DNA of 64,000 nt. It comes from Paenibacillus pinisoli (GTDB lineage: Bacteria; Bacillota; Bacilli; Paenibacillales; Paenibacillaceae). The stretch's first letter is position 1. Each line of letters begins with the position of its first letter. Position numbers and translations under genes: made by a program. The notes beneath the pieces are model-generated. The model worked only from the letters and a program-made list of their open reading frames with translations, was not told the DNA's origin and searched no databases. Shown in pieces: positions 8,938 through 17,024 of this stretch. Where the stretch lies: contig NZ_QXQB01000002.1 in NCBI RefSeq assembly GCF_003605435.1, positions 930,001 to 994,000 of the forward strand, given 5' to 3'.

Positions 8938-11253
8938 TCATTCCCCGAATACGCTGTCGGCAAGAAGCTCCGCCACATCGCGCGCGATGACGCTCTCACC
9001 TTCTTGCAGCGACTTCAGCCCATCCTCCATCATCGTCAGACAGTACGGACAAGCCGAGCTGATTACAGAAGGCTTCACAGCGAGCGCTTGCGCGGTTCGC
9101 GCGTAGTTGACCCGCGTGCCCGCATGCTCCTCCATCCACATCAAGCCGCCGCCCGCACCGCAGCACATGCCGTTTTTGCCCGACCGCTCCATCTCTTCGA
9201 TGAACAGGCCGGGAATAGCTTTTAATATAGCTCTGGGCGCTTCATACGTATCGTTGTATCTGCCCAGATAGCAAGAATCATGCACCGTCACACGTTCCTC
9301 CACATCGAACTTTGGCGTTAGCCTGCCCTTCGACAGAAGCTCCGCCAGCAATTGGGTATGGTGCGTCACTTTCACATCCATCGTCAGCCCGAAGTCCGGG
9401 TACTCATTTTTGAACGTGTTGTAAGTATGCGGGCAGGCGGTGACAATATGCTTGACGCCGTACTTCGCAAGCGCCGCGATATTGTCCCGGCACAGCTCCT
9501 GGAACAGAAGCTCGTTGCCGATGCGGCGAGCCGTGTCGCCCGAGCTGCGCTCCTCCTGCCCCAGCGTCGCGAAGTCCACGCCGGCTGATGCCATCAGGCG
9601 GACCAAGTCGAACAACACGCGCCTGCTGCGCGTATCATATGAGCCCATGGAGCCCGCCCACAGCAGAACCTCCGGCAGCCGGCCCTGCGACTTGCGCTCG
9701 CTCATTGTATCGACGCGGATACCCGTCTTCCGCTCGCATTCCTCGATCCAGGCCGCCCGCTCCGCACGCGGCAGCCCCCATGGATTGCTCTGGCGCTCAA
9801 TGTTCTGCAGGGCGCGCTGCCCATCGGACGGCATGCTTCCCTCCATTAGCACCAGATATCTTCGCATGTCGATAATTTTGTCCACATGCTCGTTGCCCAC
9901 TGGACACTGGTCCTCGCAGTTGCGGCATGTCGTGCAGGACCATAGCTCATCCGCGGTGATGACATCCCCGATCAGCTCAAGCCCGGCCGGATCAGCCCCT
10001 TCCCGCTTGGCCCATGCTGCGCCTTGCACCGCCATCGCAGGACCGATATCGGTGCGGTACTGCGATTCCTCGCCTTCTCCTGCAGCCGCCTCCCAGGCCG
10101 GTATGACCGCGCCCATCACATAAGCTCCGCCGCTCTCTCCTTTGCCTGACCATAATCCGGCAGGAAGCCATGGCGACTTGGAGGTAAGAGCAGCCCCTTT
10201 CTCCGTCAAATGGTCTCTCAGCTTCACGATAAGATGCATAGGCGAAAGAAGCTTCCCCGTACTGGCTGCTGGACACACATTCGTGCATCGTCCGCATTCG
10301 ACGCAGGCATACAGGTCCAGCAGCTGCTTGCGGTTGAAATCCTCGATCTTTCCGGCACCGAACGACTCTGCTTCCTCATTCTCCAGATCAAGCGGCGTTA
10401 GCCGGCCCGGCGGCTCGTTCCTTCTGAACCACAGATTGACCGGAGCGGTAAGCAAATGAAAGTGCTTCGATTGCGGCACATAGACCAGAAAAGCAAGCAG
10501 CACCAACAAGTGAAGCCACCAGAATAGCTCGAACCCGGCTATAGCCAGCGGGCTTTGCTTTTGGACGCCCAGCAGCATAAGGAGCTGCGACACCGGCTCG
10601 CTGATCGGCGCAAAGGAAGCCGCAACCGCTTCCCCTGATCCTGCAGCCAGCCGCTCGAAGGAAAGCGACAGCAATACGGTGAGCATAAGCGACCCTATGA
10701 ACCACATGACAAGCGACGGCTTCCAGCCTCGCTTCAGCCGAGGCAGCTTCTCGCCGTAGCGGCGGTACGCGCCGTATAGCACAGCGAGGAACACCATCGC
10801 AACCGTGATCTCCTGCACCAGGGAGAAAGCGCCGTAATACGGCAGCGGCAGCGGCTTGCCGCCATTCAGTCCTTTCCAGATCAAATCAATCGCTCCGAAT
10901 TGAAGCATGATGAAGCCGTAGAAATAGACGAGATGCATGACGCCGCTGCGAACATCGTTCAGCAGTCTGCGATGGCCGAGCACCTCGCCCGCAATGCCTT
11001 TCCGTCTGACGGGCTTATGCCGTTCGAACGCTGCCGGCGCTCCAAGCCGCATATACCCGATGCGTCTGAGCACAACAGCGGCGAACATCCATAATGCGCT
11101 CCCTGTCAGCGCCGCGAACAATATCCACCTCCCCCACATAATGACGTCTGGATAGCCTGCCAGTAGAAGCGCAGCATGATCGGCCGTAAGCTGCGCAGCC
11201 AGCTTGTGCGTCCCGCCTGCGCCAGCAACCGGCGTCTGCCAAATCCCTGTCAT
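8938..11253 (-). CDS. fadF: FadF-like ETF:menaquinone oxidoreductase (heterodisulfide-reductase-type Fe-S protein)
   Basis: Membrane protein proposed to take electrons from reduced ETF to menaquinone. The N-terminal part has about five or six hydrophobic helices like a NarI-type heme b domain. It is followed by two ferredoxin motifs (CVECGRCTNVCP and CTTCRNCEDQCP) and two CCG-type cysteine-rich segments, the last with GMCCGAGGG. Relatives include B. subtilis FadF (YwjF, about 705 aa) and the EMO proteins shown to link acyl-CoA oxidation to menaquinone. The start is unresolved: ATG at 11253 has GGGGAGGG (771 aa), while an in-frame TTG at 11121 has GGGGGAGGTG and gives 727 aa, closer to family length. 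It is first gene of the fad operon and divergent from etfBA, which fits its role exactly. Confidence 0.88.
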   Translation of the reverse strand: MTGIWQTPVAGAGGTHKLAAQLTADHAALLLAGYPDVIMWGRWILFAALTGSALWMFAAVVLRRIGYMRLGAPAAFERHKPVRRKGIAGEVLGHRRLLNDVRSGVMHLVYFYGFIMLQFGAIDLIWKGLNGGKPLPLPYYGAFSLVQEITVAMVFLAVLYGAYRRYGEKLPRLKRGWKPSLVMWFIGSLMLTVLLSLSFERLAAGSGEAVAASFAPISEPVSQLLMLLGVQKQSPLAIAGFELFWWLHLLVLLAFLVYVPQSKHFHLLTAPVNLWFRRNEPPGRLTPLDLENEEAESFGAGKIEDFNRKQLLDLYACVECGRCTNVCPAASTGKLLSPMHLIVKLRDHLTEKGAALTSKSPWLPAGLWSGKGESGGAYVMGAVIPAWEAAAGEGEESQYRTDIGPAMAVQGAAWAKREGADPAGLELIGDVITADELWSCTTCRNCEDQCPVGNEHVDKIIDMRRYLVLMEGSMPSDGQRALQNIERQSNPWGLPRAERAAWIEECERKTGIRVDTMSERKSQGRLPEVLLWAGSMGSYDTRSRRVLFDLVRLMASAGVDFATLGQEERSSGDTARRIGNELLFQELCRDNIAALAKYGVKHIVTACPHTYNTFKNEYPDFGLTMDVKVTHHTQLLAELLSKGRLTPKFDVEERVTVHDSCYLGRYNDTYEAPRAILKAIPGLFIEEMERSGKNGMCCGAGGGLMWMEEHAGTRVNYARTAQALAVKPSVISSACPYCLTMMEDGLKSLQEGESVIARDVAELLADSVFGE

Positions 11254-11459
11254 TCGCACAGCCCTCCCCGTCTCCCGTATTGCCCCAGCCTCGCTGGCTG
11301 CGGCCATCCTCCGGATTGGTCGGACAAGCATATAAAGCGCTTTCAAAAATGGCCGCGGTGCTCCAAGTATATGAACGCCAACCGATGAACATGCTTCGGG
11401 AGCAGTGATTGAACGGCGGTCTATTCCCCCCTTTCCCGTCATAAGGTAGCACTGATGGA

Positions 11460-11471
11460 CAATACGTATTG
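11460..11471. promoter_or_regulatory. Palindrome between divergent fadF and etfB; candidate operator
   Basis: CAATACGTATTG is a perfect 12-bp palindrome in the 263-bp divergent intergenic region, with a further CAATAC half-site about 24 bp downstream and 45 bp before the etfB start. The size and place suit a TetR-type regulator of fatty-acid genes, but it does not match the B. subtilis FadR consensus and no regulator gene is in the window. Confidence 0.35.
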
Positions 11472-11516
11472 GAATACTGCAGGGCAATACTTTTGAACGA
11501 CAGGGAGGGAAGCTTC

Positions 11517-12320
11517 ATGCCTAAAGTTGTCGTCTTGCTTAAGCAAACCTTCGACACCGAGGAGAAAATAATCGTCACGCCCCTAGGCGTAGACGAACGT
11601 GAGGCCAAGTTCGTCATCAACCCCTATGACGAATATGCGCTGGAGGAAGCTATTCAGTTGAAAGAGAAGCTGGGCTGCGAGGTTATCGCTGTTACATGCG
11701 GAAGCGAGCGGTCGCAGGAGGCGCTGCGGACTGCGCTTGCCGTCGGCGCGGATGAAGCGATTCGGCTGGACAACGAGGGGCTGTCCGATGACAGCTATGA
11801 GATCGCCGAGGCGCTTGCCGCAGTCATCGCCCCCCTCTCTGCCGATCTGCTGCTCGCGGGTTTATTCGCCGTGGACAGCGGCTCAGGCAGCGTCGCGCTG
11901 CAGGTGGCCGAGCGTCTGGAGCTGCCCCATGCCTCCGCAGCGGTAAAGCTGACGCTGGGCACGGCCTCAGAGCTTGGTCTCGCTCATCCCGTGCAAGCTG
12001 CGCAATATGCACTGATCGAGCGCGATGCGGAAGGCGACACCGAGACGGTCGCCATCCCGCTTCCAGCGCTCATTACAGCCCAGCAAGGCTTGAACGAGCC
12101 TCGATATCCGTCGCTGCCCGGCATTATGAAGGCCAAGCGCAAGCCGCTGCGCACCGTCACGCTATCGGAGCTTGGGATCGGCAATGGCGCCGCCCGTACG
12201 CAGCGAACGTCGCTCTCTCCTCCACCGCCGCGAGCCCTCGGCAAGCGGATTGCCGGTACTCCCGAGGAGCAGGCGGCGGGATTGGCTGAGCTGCTCCGTA
12301 CGGAAGCAAAGGTTCTGTGA
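11517..12320 (+). CDS. etfB: Electron transfer flavoprotein subunit beta
   Basis: Beta subunit of the heterodimeric ETF that accepts electrons from acyl-CoA dehydrogenases. 267 residues, family length about 255. Diagnostic features are the N-terminal VVVLLKQTFDTE, the AVGADEA segment, the degenerate nucleotide-binding stretch AVDSGSGSVALQVAERL, and the C-terminal KAKRKPLRTVTLSELG that recalls the family signature. The ATG at 11517 follows AGGGAGGG; an upstream in-frame ATG has no such site. Transcribed divergently from the fadF operon. Its stop codon lies inside the first unit of a 9-bp tandem repeat, and etfA follows 208 bp later. Confidence 0.93.
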   Translation: MPKVVVLLKQTFDTEEKIIVTPLGVDEREAKFVINPYDEYALEEAIQLKEKLGCEVIAVTCGSERSQEALRTALAVGADEAIRLDNEGLSDDSYEIAEALAAVIAPLSADLLLAGLFAVDSGSGSVALQVAERLELPHASAAVKLTLGTASELGLAHPVQAAQYALIERDAEGDTETVAIPLPALITAQQGLNEPRYPSLPGIMKAKRKPLRTVTLSELGIGNGAARTQRTSLSPPPPRALGKRIAGTPEEQAAGLAELLRTEAKVL

Positions 12321-12485
12321 GGGCTGCGAGGGCTGTGAGGGCTGTAAAGGCCGTGAGGGCTGTGGGGACTGTGAGGGCTGTAAAGGCCGTGAGGGCTGTA
12401 AGGACTGTGAGGGCTGTAAAGGCCGTGAGGGCTGTGGGGACTGTAAAGGCCGTGAGGGCTGTGGGTACTGAGAATGCTGTGAAGG
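12315..12485 (+). repeat. 9-bp minisatellite between etfB and etfA
   Basis: Nineteen consecutive 9-bp units of consensus CTGTGAGGG, starting on the last etfB codons (CTG TGA). Variant units (CTGTAAAGG, CCGTGAGGG, CTGTGGGGA) recur in the same order, giving a 36-bp higher-order period in the middle. The array fills most of the gap before etfA and stops 43 bp before its start. Because the unit is a multiple of three, one frame stays open and reads Ala-Val-Lys/Arg repeats, but it has no start signal and I do not call it a gene. Confidence 0.95.
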
Positions 12486-12528
12486 GATGGTCTGATGCCT
12501 ATCCCAGATTGGAAAGGAGCTGTATCGC

Positions 12529-13530
12529 ATGTCCAGAACGATACTAGTCTATGCCGAGCGGCGCGACGGTTCGCTGCGCCGCGTCGCATTCGAGGCGCTC
12601 GGCGCAGCCAGGCGCCTCGCGGGCGACGGCGGCTCGGTGCACGCCGTCCTCGCCGGAGATGGCAGCGCGGCGGAGGACGCCGCCGCGCTCCAGGCCAGAG
12701 GGGCGGATGTCGTGCATATCGCCGACGATCCGTCCCTCAAGGATTACGCGCCCGAGGCGTATCTCGCCGTGCTGCGCGCAGCCATGGATGCGGTGGGGCC
12801 GGACGCGCTGCTGCTCGGCCATACCGCCGCGGGGCGCGAGCTCGCGCCCCGTGTGGCCGCTGCTTATGGCGCCGGCCACATCGCCGACGTCACCGCCATC
12901 GAGCCATCGCCGGATGGCGCAGACGTCGGCTTCATTCGCCCGCTCTACGCCGGCAAGGCGTTCGAGCGGCGCAGCTTCCTGCCGGGGCACCCGTGGGTCG
13001 TCACGGTGCGCCCGAACAATCTCCCGCCGGCGGAGCCTTTGGACGCCGGCGGAAGCGGCGGCAGCGTACAGGCGCTCCCGTACGCGCCGCCTCCGCTATG
13101 GACCGCCGTGCGCGGAGTGCTGCGCCGCGCCAGCGGACAGCTTGACCTCGCCGAAGCCGACGTCGTCGTATCGGGAGGCCGGGGCGTGCGCAGCGCGGCG
13201 GGCTTCGAGCCGCTGCATGCGCTAGCCGCCGCATTCGGCGGCGCGGTAGGCGCGTCCCGCGCCGCTTGCGATGCGGGCTATTGCGACTATGCCCTGCAGA
13301 TTGGGCAGACCGGCAAAGTTGTGACGCCGCAGCTTTATATCGCCTGCGGCATCAGCGGAGCGATTCAGCATCTGGCGGGCATGAGCCAGTCCCGCACCAT
13401 CGTCGCCATCAACAAAGACCCCGATGCGCCGATCTTCAGCATCGCGGATTACGGCATCGTAGGCGACCTGTTCGAGATTGTGCCGCTGCTCACCTCCGAG
13501 GTGCTTCGCACCAACCAGCATGCTGAGTAA
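12529..13530 (+). CDS. etfA: Electron transfer flavoprotein subunit alpha
   Basis: FAD-carrying alpha subunit of ETF. 333 residues, normal for the family. The C-terminal FAD domain is unmistakable: GQTGKVVTPQLYIACGISG, then AIQHLAGMSQ and INKDPDAPIF. An AAAGGAG site precedes the ATG. The first two thirds are extremely GC-rich (about 80% in the 60 bases from 12601), whereas etfB is near 52% in its middle; the FAD domain is intermediate. The linker around residues 175-200 is Gly/Ser/Pro-rich. It forms an operon with etfB across the minisatellite. Partner of FadE and the FadF-like protein. Confidence 0.92.
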   Translation: MSRTILVYAERRDGSLRRVAFEALGAARRLAGDGGSVHAVLAGDGSAAEDAAALQARGADVVHIADDPSLKDYAPEAYLAVLRAAMDAVGPDALLLGHTAAGRELAPRVAAAYGAGHIADVTAIEPSPDGADVGFIRPLYAGKAFERRSFLPGHPWVVTVRPNNLPPAEPLDAGGSGGSVQALPYAPPPLWTAVRGVLRRASGQLDLAEADVVVSGGRGVRSAAGFEPLHALAAAFGGAVGASRAACDAGYCDYALQIGQTGKVVTPQLYIACGISGAIQHLAGMSQSRTIVAINKDPDAPIFSIADYGIVGDLFEIVPLLTSEVLRTNQHAE

Positions 13531-13652
13531 CTAAAAGATTTCCTTGCTTGCATAGCATACCCTAAGCAACTTTAAGAAGGAGCTTTTTCTGTCTGGTACA
13601 CAGGTTAACCGAAAGAGACTCCTCAATTGATGAATGAACCAGCGAAATGAAA

Positions 13653-13700
13653 AGATGGCGGTGCCAGGATCTTATCCCTGCACCGCCATCTTTGGCTTTT
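13653..13700. terminator. Bidirectional terminator after etfBA
   Basis: A perfect 12-bp stem (13653-13664 with 13680-13691) with a 15-nt loop, followed on the plus strand by a T-rich tract and on the minus strand by TTTTC. It ends the etf transcript and could also stop leftward reading from the methyltransferase gene. Confidence 0.8.
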
Positions 13701-13773
13701 CGTTTGTTTACAATTTACAAAGGGGCATGCCTAGTTATCTAACCCTTCCTTCTGGTCAGTCACTATTTCCGAA

Positions 13774-14189
13774 CATTTAGCGGTGTGTAGCGTCGTTACA
13801 TCATCTCAAATCGCAATTTCGTGCTTCTAACGATTCCGCACGGCGCTATTTCCGAATTTCAACGCTTCTGGCGCATTTAGCGGTGTGTAGCGGCGTTACA
13901 TCATCTCAAATCGCAATTTCGTGCTTCTAACGGTGCCACACGGCGCTATTTCCCAATTTCAGCGCTTCTGGCGCATTTAGCGGTGTGTAGCGGCGTTATA
14001 TCATCTCAAATCGCAATTTTGTGCTTCTAACGGTGTCACACGGCGCTATTTCCGAATTTCAGCGCTTCTGGCGCATTTAGCGGTGTGTAGCGTCGTTACA
14101 TCATCTCAAATCGCAATTTTGTGCTTCTAACGGTGCCACACGGCGCTATTTCCCAATTTCAGCGCTTCTGGCGCATTTAGCGGTGTGTG
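13774..14189. repeat. Array of 100-bp tandem repeats
   Basis: Four complete 100-bp units (starting 13774, 13874, 13974, 14074) and a 16-bp start of a fifth at 14174, differing at only a few positions. Each unit contains TAGCGGTGTG near its start and CACACGGCGCTA about 70 nt later, which are partly complementary, so each could fold into a large hairpin. No start codon, ribosome site or long reading frame supports coding. It occupies most of the 728-bp gap between etfA and the methyltransferase gene; nothing else is visible there apart from the terminator. Confidence 0.95.
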
Positions 14190-14258
14190 ACACTACTATT
14201 TCGACACTTGGAACCGCCCCTTCTTTGATTACTAGTTACTCTACAATGAGCCCCCCTC

Positions 14259-15209
14259 TTAACCCCGCTTCTCAGCCACTATCGCAAAATATACCGGCCA
14301 TCGTCCCGCTATCATCCGATCCTCGTCCATATAATAGCGCATACTTTCGAATCCAGACTCTAGTAAGAGGCTCTCTACCTGCCGCCTTCTTAAATAGCGT
14401 CCCTGCGAAAGACCGGGATCAGGCTTAGTTCCCCATCCCGCACGCAGCTTCCGCAGCGCATAAGCCGCCATATCCCTGCTCCATATCCCCCGCCTGCGAA
14501 CCAGATAATCGAACGGATAGCCAGGACCGTGCACAAGCAAATACAGCTTGCCTCCCGGCTCAAGCACACGGTACATTTCCGCGATAGATCTCTTAATATC
14601 CAGATAGTGCAGCGACGCCCGGCATATGACCAGATCAAAGCTCTCTTCCGGCCATGGCAGCCTGTGGACATCACCAATATGCGTCTCAATTCGCTGTCCG
14701 TCGGCCGCGCTGTCTACAGCATATGCCGTAGTCCCTGCGATGCTCGTATACACTCGCTCCCCATACGCCTCTATCTCCAGCAGCTCCCGCAATAGCTCAA
14801 TCTGCCCGCTTGCCGCATCAATTCCGCATACTCGCTCCCGGCGTTCCGCCTTAAGCAGGGCCAATATCGTAGCGCCGCCGCCGCAGCATATATCCGCAAT
14901 TCTGCGCCTGCCGTCAGCCTCCTCTATCAACAACTGGTCCAGCGGCTCCGTGCGGTACAATTGCCGCACATACTCATAACAGCTATAGGCCGCTGTCTTG
15001 TCGGCTAATCTTCCTTTTGCGGTTATCCAGCCCCGCTCCTTCAGCCTGTCAATCGCTGAACGGCTAATCATGCTCTTCTCAGGCAGCCGTATGCCTGATT
15101 CCCGGGCGAACAGATTCGCCATGCAAGCCAAAAGCTCCTCATCCCGAAATAATTCAGATGCGCTTTTATAAGCAAATTTGTCCCCCATCCGATCTATACG
15201 GTCAGCCAT
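14259..15209 (-). CDS. SAM-dependent class I methyltransferase
   Basis: Motif I (RIADICCGGGATILALL) starts near residue 100 and the motif IV-like segment FDLVICRASLHYL follows, so this is a Methyltransf_11/25 type enzyme using S-adenosylmethionine. The first 95 residues form a separate helical N-terminal domain (SRSAIDRLKERGWI resembles a winged helix), as in O-methyltransferases of secondary metabolism. The chosen ATG at 15209 overlaps the end of the deacetylase gene by 8 bp and has GGAAGG upstream; longer starts would overlap more. 317 residues. The overlap implies co-expression with the polysaccharide deacetylase. Substrate unknown. Confidence 0.8.
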   Translation of the reverse strand: MADRIDRMGDKFAYKSASELFRDEELLACMANLFARESGIRLPEKSMISRSAIDRLKERGWITAKGRLADKTAAYSCYEYVRQLYRTEPLDQLLIEEADGRRRIADICCGGGATILALLKAERRERVCGIDAASGQIELLRELLEIEAYGERVYTSIAGTTAYAVDSAADGQRIETHIGDVHRLPWPEESFDLVICRASLHYLDIKRSIAEMYRVLEPGGKLYLLVHGPGYPFDYLVRRRGIWSRDMAAYALRKLRAGWGTKPDPGLSQGRYLRRRQVESLLLESGFESMRYYMDEDRMIAGRWPVYFAIVAEKRG

Positions 15210-16065
15210 GACTGACCATGCCTTCCGCTTGATGCTCATAATGCTCAATCGACGTACACTCATATTCGGTTAGCATCCGCTCTATTTTTCGGCGAGTCCC
15301 GCCTAGTCCGTAGTATCTTCTGAAGCTGCTCGACCACGTAGACCGGAAGATGCGCGGCTGCTCCTTGTCCAAATCATAGGGATGAATATAGAACAAAAAA
15401 TAATCATGCCGCTTCAGCCAAGATTTCACTCCGTAGCGGAACAATTCATAAGGATACAGCCGGTAGTACCCTCCGCCTCCCCACGGAATATGCAGGTTCC
15501 CGATCCTCTGCACAGGCAGCGGATATTCGATCAGCTTTCCTTTAATAGGAAAAGACATGCCGGCATTCGGATACTCGCCAAGCCCCCCTGAATCGCCTGC
15601 GAACGAATGGGGCATCAAGCTGGAATCATAATTGAAGCCCTCTTCCTCCAGCAGCTCCAGTCCCCACTCCGTCATGGAGAAGCAGGGCGCCCGGTAGCCC
15701 CGCACCTCGGAGCCGGTCAGCTGTTCCAGCAGCGTTTTGGAATGGCGGATATCCTCCTTGAACTCCAGGCGCGACTGCTTGTAGACCAGCCGGTGAGCAT
15801 AGCCATGGGAGGCAATCTCATGCCCCCGCCGATGAATCTCCTTCACCAGGCCGGGCTTATGCTCCGCAATCCAGCCCAATACAAAAAACGTCCCCTTTGC
15901 ATTCTTTTCGTCCAGCATATCAAGCAGCAGATGCGTTGGCTTCTCCAATCTGAACGGATAGCGCTTCCAATCGGCAAGTGACAACTCCGGGCTGCAAAAC
16001 CAGTCTTCCAGATCTACCGTAAAAATCATGTCCAACGGCTTCACCCTCTCTGCTTCTATTCTCAT
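15202..16065 (-). CDS. Polysaccharide deacetylase (NodB/CE4 family)
   Basis: Deacetylase of N-acetylated sugars. Visible CE4 motifs: FTVDLEDWF (motif 1, metal-binding Asp), HEIASHGYAHR (motif 2, two His ligands) and GYRAPCFS (motif 3). The C-terminal segment YFLFYIHPYDLDKEQPR resembles the subgroup linked to exopolysaccharide loci. There is no signal peptide, so it may act inside or be exported by another route. The start is uncertain: the ATG at 16065 has no good ribosome site, while a TTG at 16035 and an ATG at 16029 follow GAGAGGGTG. 287 residues from the first. Likely cotranscribed with the methyltransferase. Confidence 0.87.
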   Translation of the reverse strand: MRIEAERVKPLDMIFTVDLEDWFCSPELSLADWKRYPFRLEKPTHLLLDMLDEKNAKGTFFVLGWIAEHKPGLVKEIHRRGHEIASHGYAHRLVYKQSRLEFKEDIRHSKTLLEQLTGSEVRGYRAPCFSMTEWGLELLEEEGFNYDSSLMPHSFAGDSGGLGEYPNAGMSFPIKGKLIEYPLPVQRIGNLHIPWGGGGYYRLYPYELFRYGVKSWLKRHDYFLFYIHPYDLDKEQPRIFRSTWSSSFRRYYGLGGTRRKIERMLTEYECTSIEHYEHQAEGMVSHG

Positions 16066-16161
16066 TGAATCTGCGGCAAAAAGTTCGAGTTCCTTCTATT
16101 ATAAGGGATATTATGATTGAATAGGAAAAAACTGATGCACAGCACCCGTAAAAAACGTACG

Positions 16162-16206
16162 CAAAAAAGCCAGTCTCGGCAAAATTAAATTTGCACAAGA
16201 CCGGCT
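16162..16206 (-). terminator. Terminator of the SRAP-family gene
   Basis: On the minus strand a 9-bp stem (16198-16206 with 16168-16176, one G-U pair) is followed directly by six T. It lies 16 bp past the stop of the gene ending at 16222. Confidence 0.75.
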
Positions 16207-16221
16207 TCTCTTCTTTCATCG

Positions 16222-16896
16222 TTATGCAAAATCGGGAATCGCAATCTCCCTGATGCAGTCAGGCGCTTCGTACCATTCGTCATGAACGGCATTCGTAACG
16301 GGATAGGACCGGAGCAAGTAGCTCTCCGGCGCCTCCATATGCTTGCGCAGCATACTGAACTCCTTCAGCTTCGGATTCAACCAATCCTCGATGCCTTCCT
16401 CATCCAGCACGACCGGCAATGTAGGCTGCCAGACGGACATCGAGCCGCTAGTTGCCGCTGTCAGCATCGTGAAAGCACGCACTTCCTTGCCGCTTGAATG
16501 GCGCCAGCAATCATACATTCCGGCTATGCCAAGCACATCATGGCCCGGCAGAACGGTATGCATGGCTCTCGGCTCCCGCTCCTTGCCGAAGAGCTTCTGA
16601 CCGTAAAATCCGCTGCAAGGAATGACGCAGCGCTGGCGCTTCATCATCTGGTGCAGGAACGGCTTCTCCGGCAACGCCGCCGAATCGGCATTCACCGAAT
16701 CTTTGGCCCAGAACGGAAACAGCCCCCATCTTGCTTCCTGCAGCACGCGCGTGTCGTGCCGGTCATTCATAATGATAGACACCGTCTGAGTCGGAGCTAT
16801 GTTGAACCGATTCGTATGCCCGACCACCACTTTTTGAATCCCAAACCGCTCTTCGATCTCACTCATGTCCGCCGTCAACGAAAACCGTTCTATCAT
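16222..16896 (-). CDS. SRAP-family (YedK/HMCES-like) protein lacking the catalytic residues
   Basis: The fold is clear over its full 224 residues: RFSLTAD at the N-terminus, RFNIAPTQTV, RWGLFPFWAKD, CVIPCSGFY and a C-terminal LPVVL. SRAP proteins cross-link abasic sites in single-stranded DNA through Cys2, helped by Asn, Glu and His. Here the start is Met-Ile-Glu instead of Met-Cys-Gly, the GFYEW glutamate is Gly99, and the His of HDRMP is Gln157; only Asn69 remains. The start is secure, since AAAGGAGTG precedes the ATG. It should not form the thiazolidine cross-link and may be a DNA-binding or regulatory paralogue. Monocistronic, with its own terminator. Confidence 0.85.
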   Translation of the reverse strand: MIERFSLTADMSEIEERFGIQKVVVGHTNRFNIAPTQTVSIIMNDRHDTRVLQEARWGLFPFWAKDSVNADSAALPEKPFLHQMMKRQRCVIPCSGFYGQKLFGKEREPRAMHTVLPGHDVLGIAGMYDCWRHSSGKEVRAFTMLTAATSGSMSVWQPTLPVVLDEEGIEDWLNPKLKEFSMLRKHMEAPESYLLRSYPVTNAVHDEWYEAPDCIREIAIPDFA

Positions 16897-17024
16897 CGCT
16901 GGATCACTCCTTTGGCCTCGAGGCCGAGTAGTTGAATCCAGTTTCTGTAGAATGGAGGAAAATTATGCATGGCATTTTTTTAACGCGTTTTGGGCAGTTC
17001 GATTTCGTTGACGCTCTAAATGAT

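Noticed and set aside
12317..12547. Open frame through the 9-bp minisatellite (Ala-Val-Lys/Arg repeats)
   Set aside because: The unit length is a multiple of three so the frame stays open by chance; it starts at the etfB stop and has no ribosome site.
12495..13225. Overlapping Arg/Ala-rich frames in etfA
   Set aside because: High GC removes stop codons in every frame; only the etfA frame has family motifs and a ribosome site.
13774..14189. CRISPR array
   Set aside because: The 100-bp units are directly adjacent and nearly identical throughout; there are no short repeats separated by unique spacers and no cas genes.
16897..17024. Possible extra gene between the SRAP and AraC genes
   Set aside because: The 128-bp gap has no frame with start signals; apparent frames run into the flanking genes.
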